DNA from: Acanthosepion pharaonis
Lineage: Eukaryota > Mollusca > Cephalopoda > Sepiida > Sepiidae
Reading direction: 5' to 3'
Length of the DNA: 64,000 nt
Assembly: GCA_903632075.3 (NCBI GenBank)
Contig: CAHIKZ030000386.1
Location: 140,001-204,000 of the forward strand
Within the stretch, counting starts at the first letter, position 1. Every line of letters starts with the position of its first letter. Under the pieces are notes generated by a model that saw nothing but the letters and a program-made list of their open reading frames with translations, was not told the origin of the DNA and made no database searches. Both the position numbers and the translations under genes were made by a program. Positions 21,641-33,362 of this stretch are shown here, in pieces.

Positions 21641-22155
21641 AGGAGAGTGGCCAGACATCTAGCAGGATTAAACATGTCAAAGAGCAGATGAACCTTCTTG
21701 TTAGCGTCAACAGCCATCTAATGCAATGGGGTTGACTGGTCTCCATAGTTATGTATGCAGCCAGTGTAGTGATAATAGCATTGCTTTGAGAGGGGCTTCT
21801 TAGACTGATAGTCAACAACCAGGGTGGAAAGTTCCCCTGATGGAATCAATGGACATGTGTCAAAAGTGAGCCTTCAAGATAGAGAACATCAGCTGCAGCT
21901 TGACCTGGAGAAGGTGCTGGGCATTGCTGGGTTTAGTTACCCAAGATATGCTATGTATAAATGTATCTCTGGCTTTCAACCCAGATATGTGAAGAGAACT
22001 GACAGGCTGTGTAGTCAGCTTATGACCACACCCAGTCATGGGACTGATGATGTAATAATCAACGTGAGAACAATAGTTCAAATAAATTGAAGTATATTGA
22101 TAAGTTGTCATCTCAAAAACAAAATACAATGCATGGGCAATTTGACTATGAAGCA
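21641..22155. repeat. Dispersed repeat of unknown class
   Basis: Shares GAACATCAGCTGCAGCTTGACCTGGAG with 4360-4400. Overlapping open frames on both strands have no recognisable domain. Confidence 0.3.
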
Positions 22156-22159
22156 AACT

Positions 22160-22480
22160 CTTCTGATGTGCTGCATCCCTTCAGGTGATCATGGTTCTTG
22201 ACAAATTCTTATCACTTGTGGCCCTTAGCAGTTTTTCACCATTTGCTAAGCTGTTCCACCATCTATTCACACAAGCTTGTCAGGTAAGTGGCTAGCTGAC
22301 TTCCTTTCCTTTTTCTTTTCTCTCTCAACACACACTCAAAATATGCTCCATGAGTGTTAAGTTTCCAAGCCTTCCTTCCTCATTATATATCCAAGGGATT
22401 TTAGCTGTCTTTTCCTAATTCTGATTAGATGTTCTTTCCGTTACAATTTTCTTTAAGACTTCCTTGTTGCTTACTCGCTC
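22160..22480 (-). mobile_element. LINE RT C-terminal fragment, copy 3
   Basis: Block-by-block match to 4740-5030 (TTCAGGTGATCATGGTTCT, CACACAAGCTTGTCAGGTAAGTGGC, CTTCCTTCCTCATTAT, TTTCTTTAAGACTTCC). Confidence 0.55.
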
Positions 22481-22544
22481 CATCCTTATTAATAGATGAA
22501 ACAAAAATATTGTTGCATTAAACTTGGCAAATAATTATTCAATG

Positions 22545-22940
22545 TGGGAGACATGGTGGAGTAATGGATAGAGGCTCAGATTGACGAATTGATGAGCTGA
22601 GGTTGAATTCCAATTGAGTTCATGTCATTCACTTACATGCCAACACCCTTGGGAAAGATATGAATCCACCTTCTCCCTGCCACAATCTAGGGGTAAAATA
22701 GCAGGACAGAATGGGCCCTATAGCCTTGGTCAATAACCAGCCTAAAAGAAGAACAGTGAACTCCTGCTGCCTTGTAGGTTCTGCCTCTAATTTCTCAGAG
22801 GAAGGATGGGAGTAACCTCAACAGTCCCGGTACAAGAGGAAGCAGTAATCCATTGCACTACTTTGCCATGGGCCTCAATTGTGAGATGGAGGGGAGTAGT
22901 GATCACAACAGTGCCAAAATGTGCTAACTGAATAAATGAT
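22545..22940 (+). mobile_element. tRNA-headed SINE of the 5S-tRNA family
   Basis: A box ACATGGTGGAGTAATGG and B-box-like GAGGTTGAATTCCA, then ATATGAATCCACCTTC and TAGCCTTGGTCAATAACCAG as in 57650-57760. No 5S head is present. Confidence 0.6.
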
Positions 22941-23039
22941 AATGATTCAATAGTATATCAAAATTTTATTTGTTTAGATTAATATTCAGCAAGTAGTGAA
23001 CATGAGGAAATGGTGAGAAATATAAAGCTATGATAATTT

Positions 23040-23135
23040 CTGTTTGAATTTCTCAAACAACTCATATTCTCATCTTTGTTGTTAACATAACATTTCAGCC
23101 ATTGTGCTTCTCCAACCTTCTTCAAGTGTCTGTTG
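23040..23135 (-). mobile_element. Penelope-associated terminal sequence
   Basis: The minus strand reads TTGAAGAAGGTTGGAGAAGC, ACAATGGCTGAAATGTTATG and AACAACAAAGATGAG, matching the family at 51025, 49742 and 56022. Confidence 0.55.
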
Positions 23136-23650
23136 ACCTGGGTAAGTGAAATAAAAAAAGAAAGAAACACGGTCGCTCATTTCAGTAACTTGCCTGCTCT
23201 GACTGTCCTTAGAAACACCGTTAAGAATGCCTTACTCCTCACTGCCATGGCATTGATTTCGTTCGTTCTTTTATTGTCTTGCAAAGTAGATCTGGGTGTT
23301 TGGATTAAATTCACATATGGATATGTGTCACTCTCCAAACATCATGGTTTGTCTATTGTGCATTCATTCTACTCAGATAAATCAACCTCAACTGGTTAAT
23401 GAAAAGCTCAGTTTTGAATCACACCAAAATCAATTCTGCTTACAGCTACAAACAATGCATGTTGCCGCGCGAATTCTTATTGTGGCAGGTGAATGACACC
23501 TTCTCTTGACAATTCCTTCACGGAATTTCAAGTGTAAGTCATTATTTAATTGATAGGAGTAAATTCTTCTGCTGCTGTCCATAACTAGATACATCTCATC
23601 TTGTTCTCTTTTTAGTACTATTGCTTAGTTCTTGCATGCTCTGTTTACAC
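23136..23650. other. Unassigned intron sequence
   Basis: Two overlapping plus-strand frames (23133-23399, 23296-23496) show no recognisable domain and lack supporting splice sites. Confidence 0.35.
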
Positions 23651-23654
23651 TATA

Positions 23655-23790
23655 ATAAAATAGCTGAGTGGATTAAAGCATTAGTTTGTGAATTTGGTGG
23701 CATAACTTAGAGTTCAATACCTGTGACAAGTTGTGCAGACTTAGAAGAAACAGGCTGAGCAATAACTGAGCAGTTTTATATATATATGAA
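23655..23790 (+). mobile_element. tRNA-derived SINE
   Basis: A box AGCTGAGTGGATTAAAGCA, B box GAGTTCAATACCTG, followed by AACAGGCTGAGCAATAACTGAGCAG. The last block recurs at 36960 and 49860, so this head and the Penelope-type tails belong together. Confidence 0.55.
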
Positions 23791-24004
23791 AATAAGGGTT
23801 TTTTTTTTTCTATATTCCACATGGGGAAAAACATAACAAGAAGTTTAAAATGCAATTTAATCTACAAGGGTAGATGTTCAGGGATGATATATATATATAT
23901 CTGTTTATATGTTATTTTTATAGATACAATTTAAGTAAATGCTGTTTTGAATTAAATAGTATTAATTACATTTACTAGCTGGAATGTTAGTGAAATTTTG
24001 GAGA

Positions 24005-24087
24005 GGAATCGAACCAGCTTTCCTATATAGAAACTGTCATTTGATCTGACGTGCTATACCATTTACCTACAGAGAAGCATCAGCTTA
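24005..24087 (-). mobile_element. tRNA-derived SINE head
   Basis: The minus strand carries TAGGTAAATGGTATAGCA (A box) and a near-canonical B box GGTTCGATTCC. Confidence 0.6.
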
Positions 24088-24214
24088 GCGAAGTCCAAAT
24101 TACTGTATATAAACAAAATCTTCAACAATTTTTCTCAATCGATTGTATCTGCTCATGAAATGTAACATAAACAATGATGACATATAATGAAATTTTGGAC
24201 TTAATCCATTTCAT

Positions 24215-24225
24215 TATATATATAT

Positions 24226-24257
<32 letters not shown>

Positions 24258-24480
24258 ATATATCCAGATGTGGACATTGAAGTGAGACCAATCTACCCTT
24301 GTAGAGTAAAATAAAGGGTTCAATTCAAGATTCCCTGAAGGAAGATTATCCAAATTGGTAGACACCTGACAAAGGTCAAAGGTTAAAACAGCTGAATCTT
24401 TGAGATAATAACAAGGATGAAGACATTAGTCCAAATGTAAGTAATATTTGAGATTTTACAAGTACAATGCAATTGCAAAA
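24215..24480 (+). mobile_element. Penelope-associated tail next to a (GA)n microsatellite
   Basis: (GA)n/(GACA)n at about 24228-24257 is followed by GGGTTCAATTCAAGATTCCCTGAAGG, split here as GGGTTCAATTC and AAGATTCCCTGAAGG. ACACCTGACAAAGG, AACAGCTGAATC and GATGAAGACATTAGTCC follow. It matches 36935-37200. Confidence 0.5.
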
Positions 24481-25189
24481 TTACTTAACATTTCTGGATG
24501 GCACATAAACTACTTTCCCTTGGGTTAAACAAAAAACATTGTCATACATAAACATACTAAAGAAAAACATTTACATGTTTCTCTCGAAACAGATTCCAAT
24601 ATTTGAACATAACTGAAATTGTTCAGGGCGTATTAATTAACTCTAAAAGTTTATAGTGTTTAAACAATAACACAGGTGTGAATGTCTAACTATAGAGACG
24701 TTAACAAAATGTTATGGGTAGGTAAAACTCCAAATATCTTCTTTAAAAAAGAAAATATTATTTTTAGATAGTATTATTAAAAACAAAAAAGTGACACATC
24801 GCTCTTTTAAAATTCCAAGCTGTCATCAGATAAAAATAAAGAGAAAATGAAAGCAGATATTTTTATAATAAGTTACAGATTTATACTCTAATTATCGTCT
24901 CTAACCTGTTAGTCCCTACACATTACAATCATCTCTAGTTCATAAAAAAATCTGACTACTCTTCTGAAATCAATTAGGAAGTAGGTAATTTTGTTAACAT
25001 ATGTAATTAATGTCAAACAATGAAAGGAATGTCATTTCAAAATGGCTGAACAAGAAAAAAACAAAAAAAAACAAACCTTTTTTGGGATTACATTCAGATT
25101 TTAAAAGATGAGCTTTTTATTTAAAAAAAAAAATAAGGAAGAATTCTTTTTATGTTTGATCCCCTGTCAGACATATATTTTCTTTTTTA

Positions 25190-25320
25190 TGTAAGTTAAC
25201 TTAGTTAATTATAGTTGATTATAGTTACTAGTTAATTAGTTGATTATAGTTAACTTTTAGTTTTAGTTTTAAAAAAAAAAAAAAAAAGTTTCCCCTTAAG
25301 TCTTAAGGGGAAACTTTTTT
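25190..25320. repeat. Hairpin A (perfect 13-bp inner palindrome)
   Basis: GTTTCCCCTTAAG at 25288-25300 and CTTAAGGGGAAAC at 25302-25314 are exact complements around a single T, extended by A and T runs. AAGTTAACTT-type repeats lie outside it at about 25195 and 25333. Situated in RNF170 intron 1. Confidence 0.85.
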
Positions 25321-25539
25321 CTATATAAACTAAGTTAACTTAAATTAGAAAAAAATTACTAAAAGTTAAACTAAAGTCTATAAAAGGGGTGGGGAAAATT
25401 GACGCGAGTTTTTTTTGTCTTCTTTAACAGAACTTAAGGCTTAAGACAAAAAAACTCGCGTCAATTTATTCCCCACCCCTTTTTATAGACTTTAACTTTA
25501 GTAATTTTTTTCTTATCTAAGTTAACTTAGTTTATATAG
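25321..25539. mobile_element. Hairpin B: foldback element with about 100-bp arms
   Basis: The left arm 25321-25421 and right arm 25443-25539 are nearly perfect complements (CTATATAAACTAAGTTAACT, AAAGTCTATAAAAGGGGTGG, AATTGACGCGAG and their complements), with a 21-nt loop containing CTTAAGGCTTAAG. The very high arm identity suggests a recent or constrained structure. It has no coding capacity. Confidence 0.85.
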
Positions 25540-26395
25540 AAAAATAAGAAATAGTGGAAAAGTTTGAAAATTTAAATGTAACCTAATCTTTCAGAAAATA
25601 TCCTACAATACTAGGTCGAAAGAGTGACTGAAGTAGTTGTATACATTTTCTACTGGAACTGTTGGTCAGTGTTCAAATCAAACCCAAATAGCCAGTGTTT
25701 CGAATATTAATTCGAAATGATCTTTACTGTCTTTAAGACTTCTTTTCATTACCTTTTTGAGCTTCAATAGAGGGACTGGGACGATTATTTTTTTTGGAGA
25801 ATTTTTCGTCCGGAACATTCTTATTTTACAATCACCCTTTTTATTCACATTCAGGAAATTTACTTCAATCCCTGTCCCCGTACTGAAAAACTAAAAGTGA
25901 AAATTTAAGGAATTATAAAAATTCAAAAATAAATGCCAACTACCCCGTCTATTTGAAAGTCAACTCAAGTGTAAGTTAGTAGTAGTTATTTTTTTTTTGT
26001 TTACGACTATACTAGTTTAATTAATTGAAAAAAAAACAAAAACACAAACAAAACAATTATAAAATTGTCAAAAATATAATTAAAATTAAATTTTAAGTGC
26101 GTAACCGTCACTAATTTAGGACCAGTTTCTCGATTTAGAAAAGCATTATTTGTTTATTTCATTTATTTATTTATTATTACTTTGTGGCTCTGAGCCAGAC
26201 AAAATGAGTTCCGCATGTTTGAAAGTTTTACTTTTGTCTATCACTTGTTGATAAGATTCAAATTATTTTTTTAGTCAGAGTCTTAAAAAGCATACACGAT
26301 CACGGGATCGAAAGCTAAAAAAATGAAAAATACTTTAAGAGGTCCAAAGCTAGTAATAATTGGATCAATGTAGGTAAGAAAAACGAAAAACATAC
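25540..26395. other. RNF170 intron 1 near exon 1
   Basis: AT-rich intron without recognised repeats. Confidence 0.5.
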
Positions 26396-26496
26396 CTTTT
26401 ACCCATACTGGCCAAAATCGAGACGAAAGCAGCCAATACCAAAGTGACCACGTAGATCACTTCGTCCCCGACTCCTTCGATAAATGTGCCAGCCAT
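26396..26496 (-). CDS. RNF170: RNF170 first coding exon (N-terminus and first membrane helix)
   Basis: This is a minus-strand exon of 101 nt: 33 codons plus AG, ending at a GTATGT donor. The ATG at 26494-26496 has G at -3 and G at +4, and an in-frame TAG lies 15 nt upstream, so this start is well supported. The peptide begins MAGTFIEGVGDEVIYV and continues into a hydrophobic stretch at about residues 13-30 ending ASMGK, suited to the first transmembrane helix. The FIEGVxDxV segment resembles the IEGVSDQV stretch at the start of vertebrate RNF170. Phase 2 at the donor matches exon 2. The intron is about 10.6 kb long and holds the twin hairpins, two LTRs and many SINEs. Untranslated exons further upstream cannot be recognised from sequence alone. 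Confidence 0.9.
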
Positions 26497-28327
26497 GACC
26501 ACAAATGTCTATGAAGAAAACTATCACCTTGACAACTTGAAGAAAATAAAAATAAAAGTAAGAAACAATCACGTGACAAATGTACTACAAAAATAAAAGC
26601 AAACTTTTGTTTGGGGAACAAAGATTTTTTGTTTGTGTGTCAGTGTGGTGTATTTTAAGGGCGAAATCAATTTCTCTTGTACCGGTTGGATAACACTAAC
26701 AGTAAAAAAAAACAAAAACAAAAACAATTGATTGAAACTTATTTCAATAGTTTGAGACGATAAACCATAAAATTTACTTTTCTCATATTTTTCCTAGTTT
26801 TTAAAAAGTGCGTATAGCTTTCTTTCCTTCATTTTTTATCCCATTTTATTTCACTAAGTGAAAAAAGTTTAGTCATTGTAAAATAAAACGTTTATTTTAA
26901 AAACAAACAGTAATGAAATTCTAGTAATGAGAGAGCAATTAAACAGGGTTTTTAGCCCAAAGAATTGTATTTAAAAAAATATTAACTAATATAGTAAGTT
27001 AACAAATAGTAGCTTTTTAGTTTTTCGTTTTCAACGTTTTTTTCTGTTTAAAAGCAGTAAATTAAATACACAAAGTAAAATTGTGTGGCTAATATTAAAT
27101 CGAAGTTTAAGTAGCACCAAGCAACTCCTTAATACCTGTCCTTTAAGTTAACCGAAAATTATCAAAATATTTACCGTTTTTTGACTATCAACTTCGATAA
27201 AAAAAAAAGAACAAGAAAAATTAACGATTACTTACTTTTATTTTTAAACGTTACGTCGGCTTTTCAAACAATAAACCCCTGTTTAGATGTACAATCGAAT
27301 ATTAAAAAAAAACCTTCAAGTGAACAGAGTTTTTTTTTTAATCGATATCGTTTGTTGTCAAAGAGAAAACAAGCAGCATGTAACTTTTTTATCGATAAAA
27401 ACAGACAATCCAATTTTTCCTCGGGTGTTGCCTTAAAAAGGAGAAAAGTGTTGGTTTTGACTTTTGCAGTTATTTGATGCTATGGATTTTTCCTAAAGAT
27501 TCTTCACGTTGCTTATAATTTTTTGAAACTATGCAATAATTAGCATCTTGTCCAGGTGTCCGTGGCCGTATTTATGAAGACTTTTCTCCAGGAGGGAAGA
27601 CGAATTCGTCCACCTTTACCTCCCGGAAGTGACCTTTTTATGACCTCCCAAGGCGGAGCAGCAGTCGACAAATAGTTTATAATCTAAAAAGAAAATTAAA
27701 ATTAAAATAATTTTTTTGAAGTATTATAAACATAAATAATTCTTCAATAAACGACAGTGATATGACCTTTGACTATACTGATCTGACATAAAATTGAATA
27801 TAATTTAAAAATTATCCGTGTGACATGTCAACATAACCGGAAATAACCAGAGTTACCTACCTTAATGTTAGTTGTTTATTTTTTTAAAATAGTAAACGAT
27901 CAGCAGAAAGTGTTGAACTGTAAGTAAGGAAAACCGTAAGCTAATAAAAGGGATCAGTACTTTTTTAATTATTCTTTTTTAAAAAATGAGCGATTATAAA
28001 ACCTCATTGATTATTTTCAAAAGAGAAACCCGTGAATTTTAAGTCGTATTCAGTAGTTTTTGATACAAATAACGAACAATTTTTTTTTTTGTAGGAAATT
28101 ATCTAAGTTGATGGTATTTTTATATAGTTTGTCTTCCGTAATTAGAAATGTTATATCGTAAACTTTATGTTGTGTCTCAGCCACTGTAGTAGGAATCAAT
28201 ATGTCGGAAGGTGAACATGACTGTTTATGAGTGAGCAGTTCCAGTGGATATAATACCGACAAGAATAGCACAAACAGAAGACCAAGCCATTAAAAGAATT
28301 GTTTAATCTGGATACAAAATAATCAAC
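26497..28327. promoter_or_regulatory. Candidate head-to-head promoter interval upstream of RNF170
   Basis: This 1.8-kb interval lies between the RNF170 start codon (minus strand) and a tentative plus-strand first exon. An E-box with flanks TCACGTGA is at 26569-26576, about 75 bp upstream of the RNF170 ATG. A locally GC-richer patch at 27540-27680 contains an ETS-like CCGGAAGTGA at 27623-27632 and GGCGG. A further CCGGAAA is near 27838. A strong donor-like GTAAGTAAGG near 27921 could end a plus-strand untranslated exon. No transcription start can be fixed from sequence. The only large open frame here (27181-27477) is AT-rich, low in complexity and not believed. Confidence 0.35.
26569..26576. 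promoter_or_regulatory. E-box TCACGTGA near the RNF170 start
   Basis: This is a palindromic CACGTG E-box with the T/A flanks preferred by USF/TFE-type bHLH-ZIP factors. It lies about 75 bp upstream of the RNF170 initiation codon. The motif is seen directly; its use as a regulatory site is inference. Confidence 0.3.
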
Positions 28328-28366
28328 ATGGATCGAACATATTCATATCAAATGTTAATAAAATGG
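28328..28366 (+). CDS. Tentative first coding exon of an unidentified plus-strand gene
   Basis: An ATG in good context (A at -3, G at +4) opens 13 codons reading MDRTYSYQMLIKW and stops exactly at a strong GTAAGTTTTC donor, in phase 0. It lies 1.8 kb from RNF170 in divergent orientation, as expected for a bidirectional promoter. I do not recognise the peptide. No downstream exon with a matching phase could be found with confidence in the following 36 kb, which is compatible with very large introns or with a false call. Confidence 0.3.
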
Positions 28367-31300
28367 GTAAGTTTTCTTTCCTTTTATTTTAAAGTATTTT
28401 TTCTGTTACGTGTTACTGTTCGTGGTCGTCAACTAAATTGTTTTGGCACAAATATTTATGAATTGTCTGTACTTGAGTTTCATAAATCTACTTGATTATT
28501 TGAGCTAAATTAAAAGTGATAGCCAATAATATTATTGCGGATATTATTTGATATTCTCTCTTTTTTATAATAAAAAATCTTACTGGCGTTAGAATCGTTT
28601 TGTTTTTATTTCTTAATTCTTTCTTTGCATCTTTGAATGTATGACTCGACTTTAACTTTGTCACAAAAAAAGTTTTTTTTCTTCTTCGTTTTGTCTTTTC
28701 ATTAAAATAAAATAAAAAAACATTAAAATTAAAATGTATAAGTTTATAACCTAAAACTTTAATTCTTAACTTTTCTGATTACTATATTACTAAATTGAAG
28801 GAAGCGAATTCGTGATTTGTGTACTGTGTAGTGTATGGCTATGTGATTCCCAAACAAAAACAAGCCATTCTTAAATTCAATACACAGATAACCTTTTATT
28901 TTTTAAAGTTAAATACTGACAGTTTTTCATTATTTATTTTAAAAAAATAAGTTTTTTTTGTATTTAAATAATATTTTAATAATTTGCTAAAATTTAATTA
29001 AAAATCAGTTTAAAAATTTTCTTTTTATATTTTTTAACTTTAACATTGTGCTGCCCAAGGAAAAAAAAATTCTTTTTCATTTAAAAAAAATAAATGAAGA
29101 ATAGATTTCAATTCATTTATTTGTTTTATTTTATTGATCAGATCAATTAAAAAAAATGCTTAAAAGTCGGATATTTGTATTTTCATGTGTCTATAAAAGT
29201 ATTTTTGACATTTTTATTCAACCAACGTTATTCACGGTAATTAAAACTTCGGGCTGAAAAAAAAAATTTACGTAACGTAACGACAATGTCTAAGCAAAGT
29301 TTAAATTTTTGTTTCTTTTGTAAGTTTTTTCAAGTTAAATGCATATATATATTAAAAAATCAATTAATTTAATGCTCTGTAAATTTACATTGAGCACTAT
29401 TTTGTAAAAATAAAAATATCTAAGAACACCGGATATATATATTATATATATATATATAATATTTTTTTATATATTGGGTAGGGGAAGAAACGACAATAAT
29501 TAAATTTAATTAAGAGAAAAAAACTTGTGAGAATAATTTTAAAAAATATTTCTTTTTCACATAAACTTGTTTTTTGAAAGTGATTGGTAACTTGATTGTT
29601 TTCAAGAGAAATAATCGCTAAGAAAACGTAATTAATTAAATTAAAATAAATGTTTTTCTTAAGCTTTTTATTGTATAATAGGCAACAAAATATTCGATGT
29701 GATTTTACTTTAAAAATCCAAGTGATTTACTTTTAGTCTTTAAAACTAAAAAGTATTTGTCCTCTAAAAGTAAAATCAAATACCATACATCGTTTTTTTT
29801 CTAGAGCTTAAATTTTAAATCGGTTATATTGTATTGAGAGAAAAAATTCCTTTTTAAAATTTAGTATATCATTTTTAACCTTGCAAATGTAGTGTACATT
29901 TGAAATCTTTTTCCATCTTTAAAAAATAAATGAAAACAAAAAAGGCAATTTGGATCCGCCTCCTTAACGAATAAAATGACAATTGTCGCCACCATCATCA
30001 CGATGATCATCATTATTATTCGTTTTTTGATGGTATTAAGAAAAATACTACTTCAGCATTAAAAAACAATTTGTGTTTCATAAAACGACAATCCATATCT
30101 CACAAATTGTTAATCAATTAAAAAAAAGTATTCCTGAAAAAAGTTGACGAGTTGTGTGGAAAATAATTATTGTTGGGTTTTTAATTTTTTTCATGAAAAA
30201 AAAGTATGGGAACTAGTTTTTGTTGTAGAATAAAGTTAAATAAATAAATTAAATTAAAAAAAAATTAATTATCGTCCTTTGAAATGGAATTTATTAAACT
30301 ATATTCCCTCGTTGCTGTGGAATAAATAATGTAATTTTTACAGTAGTTTTTTTTTTTTTTTTTTTTACAAGTTGCAATTAGTTTTCATTTTTCAAATATA
30401 AAAAAAAAAAAACTAACTGAACCCAAACTAAGACAATCAATGGACCAAGTTTTATAAATGAGAAAATATTCACAAAAAATCATTTTTATCATCTCTTTAG
30501 ACATTAGAATGTTTTTGTTCTTAAAACGGTAACCTATTAAACTATTTTTTTCATGAAATTTCAACACTTTTTCTTAAATCATTTGGACGGTACAGTAGTG
30601 AGAATTTTACCTCGTTTCAGTCTGGGGTTAAAAAAAAAATCAAGAAATTATTGCATTTTTAGTCGATAAAATTATATCACTGAGATTTCCTTTAATAAAA
30701 AACCTCTTAAAATATTTGTTAGTATCGGTTTAAACAATTTTCTTTTTCTAAAAAATGAACAGGTTTTGTTATGAATTGATATGACTTTCACTTGTACTAT
30801 CAAGTCACTAACAATCACCGAACCAGTCCGGCATCTTTTTGTGAACCGCGCTTAACGAAGTCAAAATATTTGGAACAGCCTTTACCGTAAAATAATTCAT
30901 TATTGTTTTCCTTTCCTACTTATTTTAATTATTTAAGAAATATTAAAGTTTACTGACATCGGCTTCTCAAAAAATGTCTGGTCAACTTTATGATTGACTT
31001 ACATATACATCGAAACTTTCATGCCTTTAAAAAAAAAATAATAATAATAATTATTCACTTCTTTCCAAACCAAACTTAGACATTTTTATCTATAATATAA
31101 ACTTTTAAACCATTCTGGCAAGTAGTGTGAGTTGTTTTTATTTTTTTTATTTACGCTTGATTTTTTTTTTTTTTTTTTTTGTTTTCCGGGTTATTCCCGA
31201 TTCGATATTTTTTGGTAATGAAATGAATGAATGTCTTTCATTATGATGCCACGTTTCCAAAAAAATGAATGGCTTGGTGTTGGCTTTCTTTATCTTAATT

Positions 31301-33362
31301 TTGTTTTAAATATTTAACAATTATGTTCATTTTTCTATATAATTTGGATTTGACTTTATCAATTGGTTTTGTTTGCATTCGAAAATTTTACAAAATTATT
31401 TATTTCATAATTGAACTAATTCTCTTTTTTGTTATTGTTTAGTCTAAAGAACCCTATTTCAAATGATTATTTTACATGAGATGAATGTTGAAATGCTTAT
31501 TTTAAGGTGTAAAAAAAAATTTAAACATTTTTCGCAGGCTTAATATAATTTTTCAAACTGTTCTTAAAAAAATAAATAAACAGCACGTATTTAAAAAGAG
31601 GTAAACTTTTTGAATATGGAGAATTAAAAAAAAAAACTGCTGACATAAGGAAGCTAAGCAGTTTTGTTTATAAGCTGTGCTTTTGCTAAAAAATTCTTAT
31701 CTTTTTAAAAATAAACTATAGGCGAATAGTTGAATAAACATTTTTTTTATTCAATAAAAAAAAGTAATTTTAAAAAAATATGTGTGAAAAAAATTATATC
31801 AAATGTGGGGGAAATATATTTTTAAATTACGAAAGAAATATCTTTAAAATAGTTTTTTGTTGATCATAACTGCCTGTCTATCAGTAACAATATTTTATCA
31901 TTATGCCCAAAGGCATGAACTCAATTGTGCTAGGACTCTGGTGTTTTTTTTTTTTTGTCTCTGACATTATTTGCATATCGAAGCTGTGACCTAAAGAGTA
32001 GTTGCCGAAGAGGATTGTTATTTTGAATGATGACAATTAAAAACTGAATCATGAGCAACATTTAAATTCAAGAAACAACAAATATAATTTACTTGACAAA
32101 CGAAGAATTTTTTGTTCATTTCGCCATGTGATCAGGTTGCTTTTTTTATTTACAATGGCATCTGTGTGTGTATATGTGCGGTTTTTCCTCTGATTTCTTT
32201 GCTAAAATATTTAGAGATTTATTTTATTAAGCTCTGACGTACGTAATGTTGATCTACTTTAAACACTAACTCTAAGTAAGTAGATTAGTTTTTAGCTTTT
32301 TTTTCCCTATCGTAAGAAATATGTCGCTATGTGTCTCTCGCTGTCTCTTTTGGTTAAAAAATACCAAAAAGCAATATACCACGCTATGGGAAGTGACAGG
32401 ATTATTTTTCTTGTCCTCTATATAATAATTGTTCTGGGTATATTTTAGTGACAAAAAAATTACAGCATGATTTTTCTCCCACTGACTGATTTATTTTATT
32501 TTATCTTTTTTACAGTTTATCAGCTCTTTGTAAGTTTAAAACCAAAACATTTTGAATTTTATGAGGTTGCTTACAGTACCCGGTGTTTCAAACTAGCCCC
32601 CCCCAATAAGTACTGATTACACTCCACATAAGATGCCAGTTTTCTTTTTCTTTTCAAAAATACCTGTGTCCTAAACAGTGAAGGTCAGGGTTGAGGACAT
32701 GTTTTAAATTTCCCCAGTAAGTTCAAAACCAAAAAAAAAAAAATTCCCCTATTTTATTTTCCGAATATTTTTTATTTTTATTTTTTTAAAATTCATGCTA
32801 CAAAATATGGTAGCTAATATTTATGCAATTTCTAAAAAGTAATTGGTTAATGAGTGACTTATTTTGTGAAAAATTTCCTTTCCTGATTTTTTGACAAATA
32901 AAAAACATAGTCATTGGTAATTGAAAGATGAGTTGGCATCAGATATGGATTGTAATCTAACAGTAAGATAAATAATAAATAGGAAACGTTTATCAATAAC
33001 AGGTATCACTTAACTTTTATTAAAGTTTCATTAGAGAATGAGATATGGACAAAAAAGAGGAAATACATTCTGGTATTTATATTTTTGTGTTTCATTCGTA
33101 TTGGTTAATCATGTTTCACATGTATTCGACTTGTTAAACAAACATGGCATTCCAAATTCAAGGAGAGATGATGTTGAAGTTTCAAGAAATTAATGAATTC
33201 CAAGCCTAACTGAAAAACTATAAATATTGCTTTATTTAACTGTATAATAATTGTAGTTTGTCTATCTGGGAATCGGATATTAAATGTTTATTTGTAAGTG
33301 TGTGTGTGTGTCTATTAGACATTACGTCGTTTTTTGGATGTTGTTTTGGGAACATTTTTATG
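28367..33362. other. 5 kb of AT-rich sequence without recognised genes
   Basis: Many A and T homopolymers (for example 30345-30366, 31159-31180) and few open frames, all short and low in complexity. No transposon termini, tRNA-like boxes or protein domains were recognised. It could be an intron of a plus-strand gene or intergenic. Confidence 0.5.

Noticed and set aside
27181..27477. 98-codon plus-strand frame near the promoter
   Set aside because: Lysine- and phenylalanine-rich from A/T runs, no recognised motif, no splice support.
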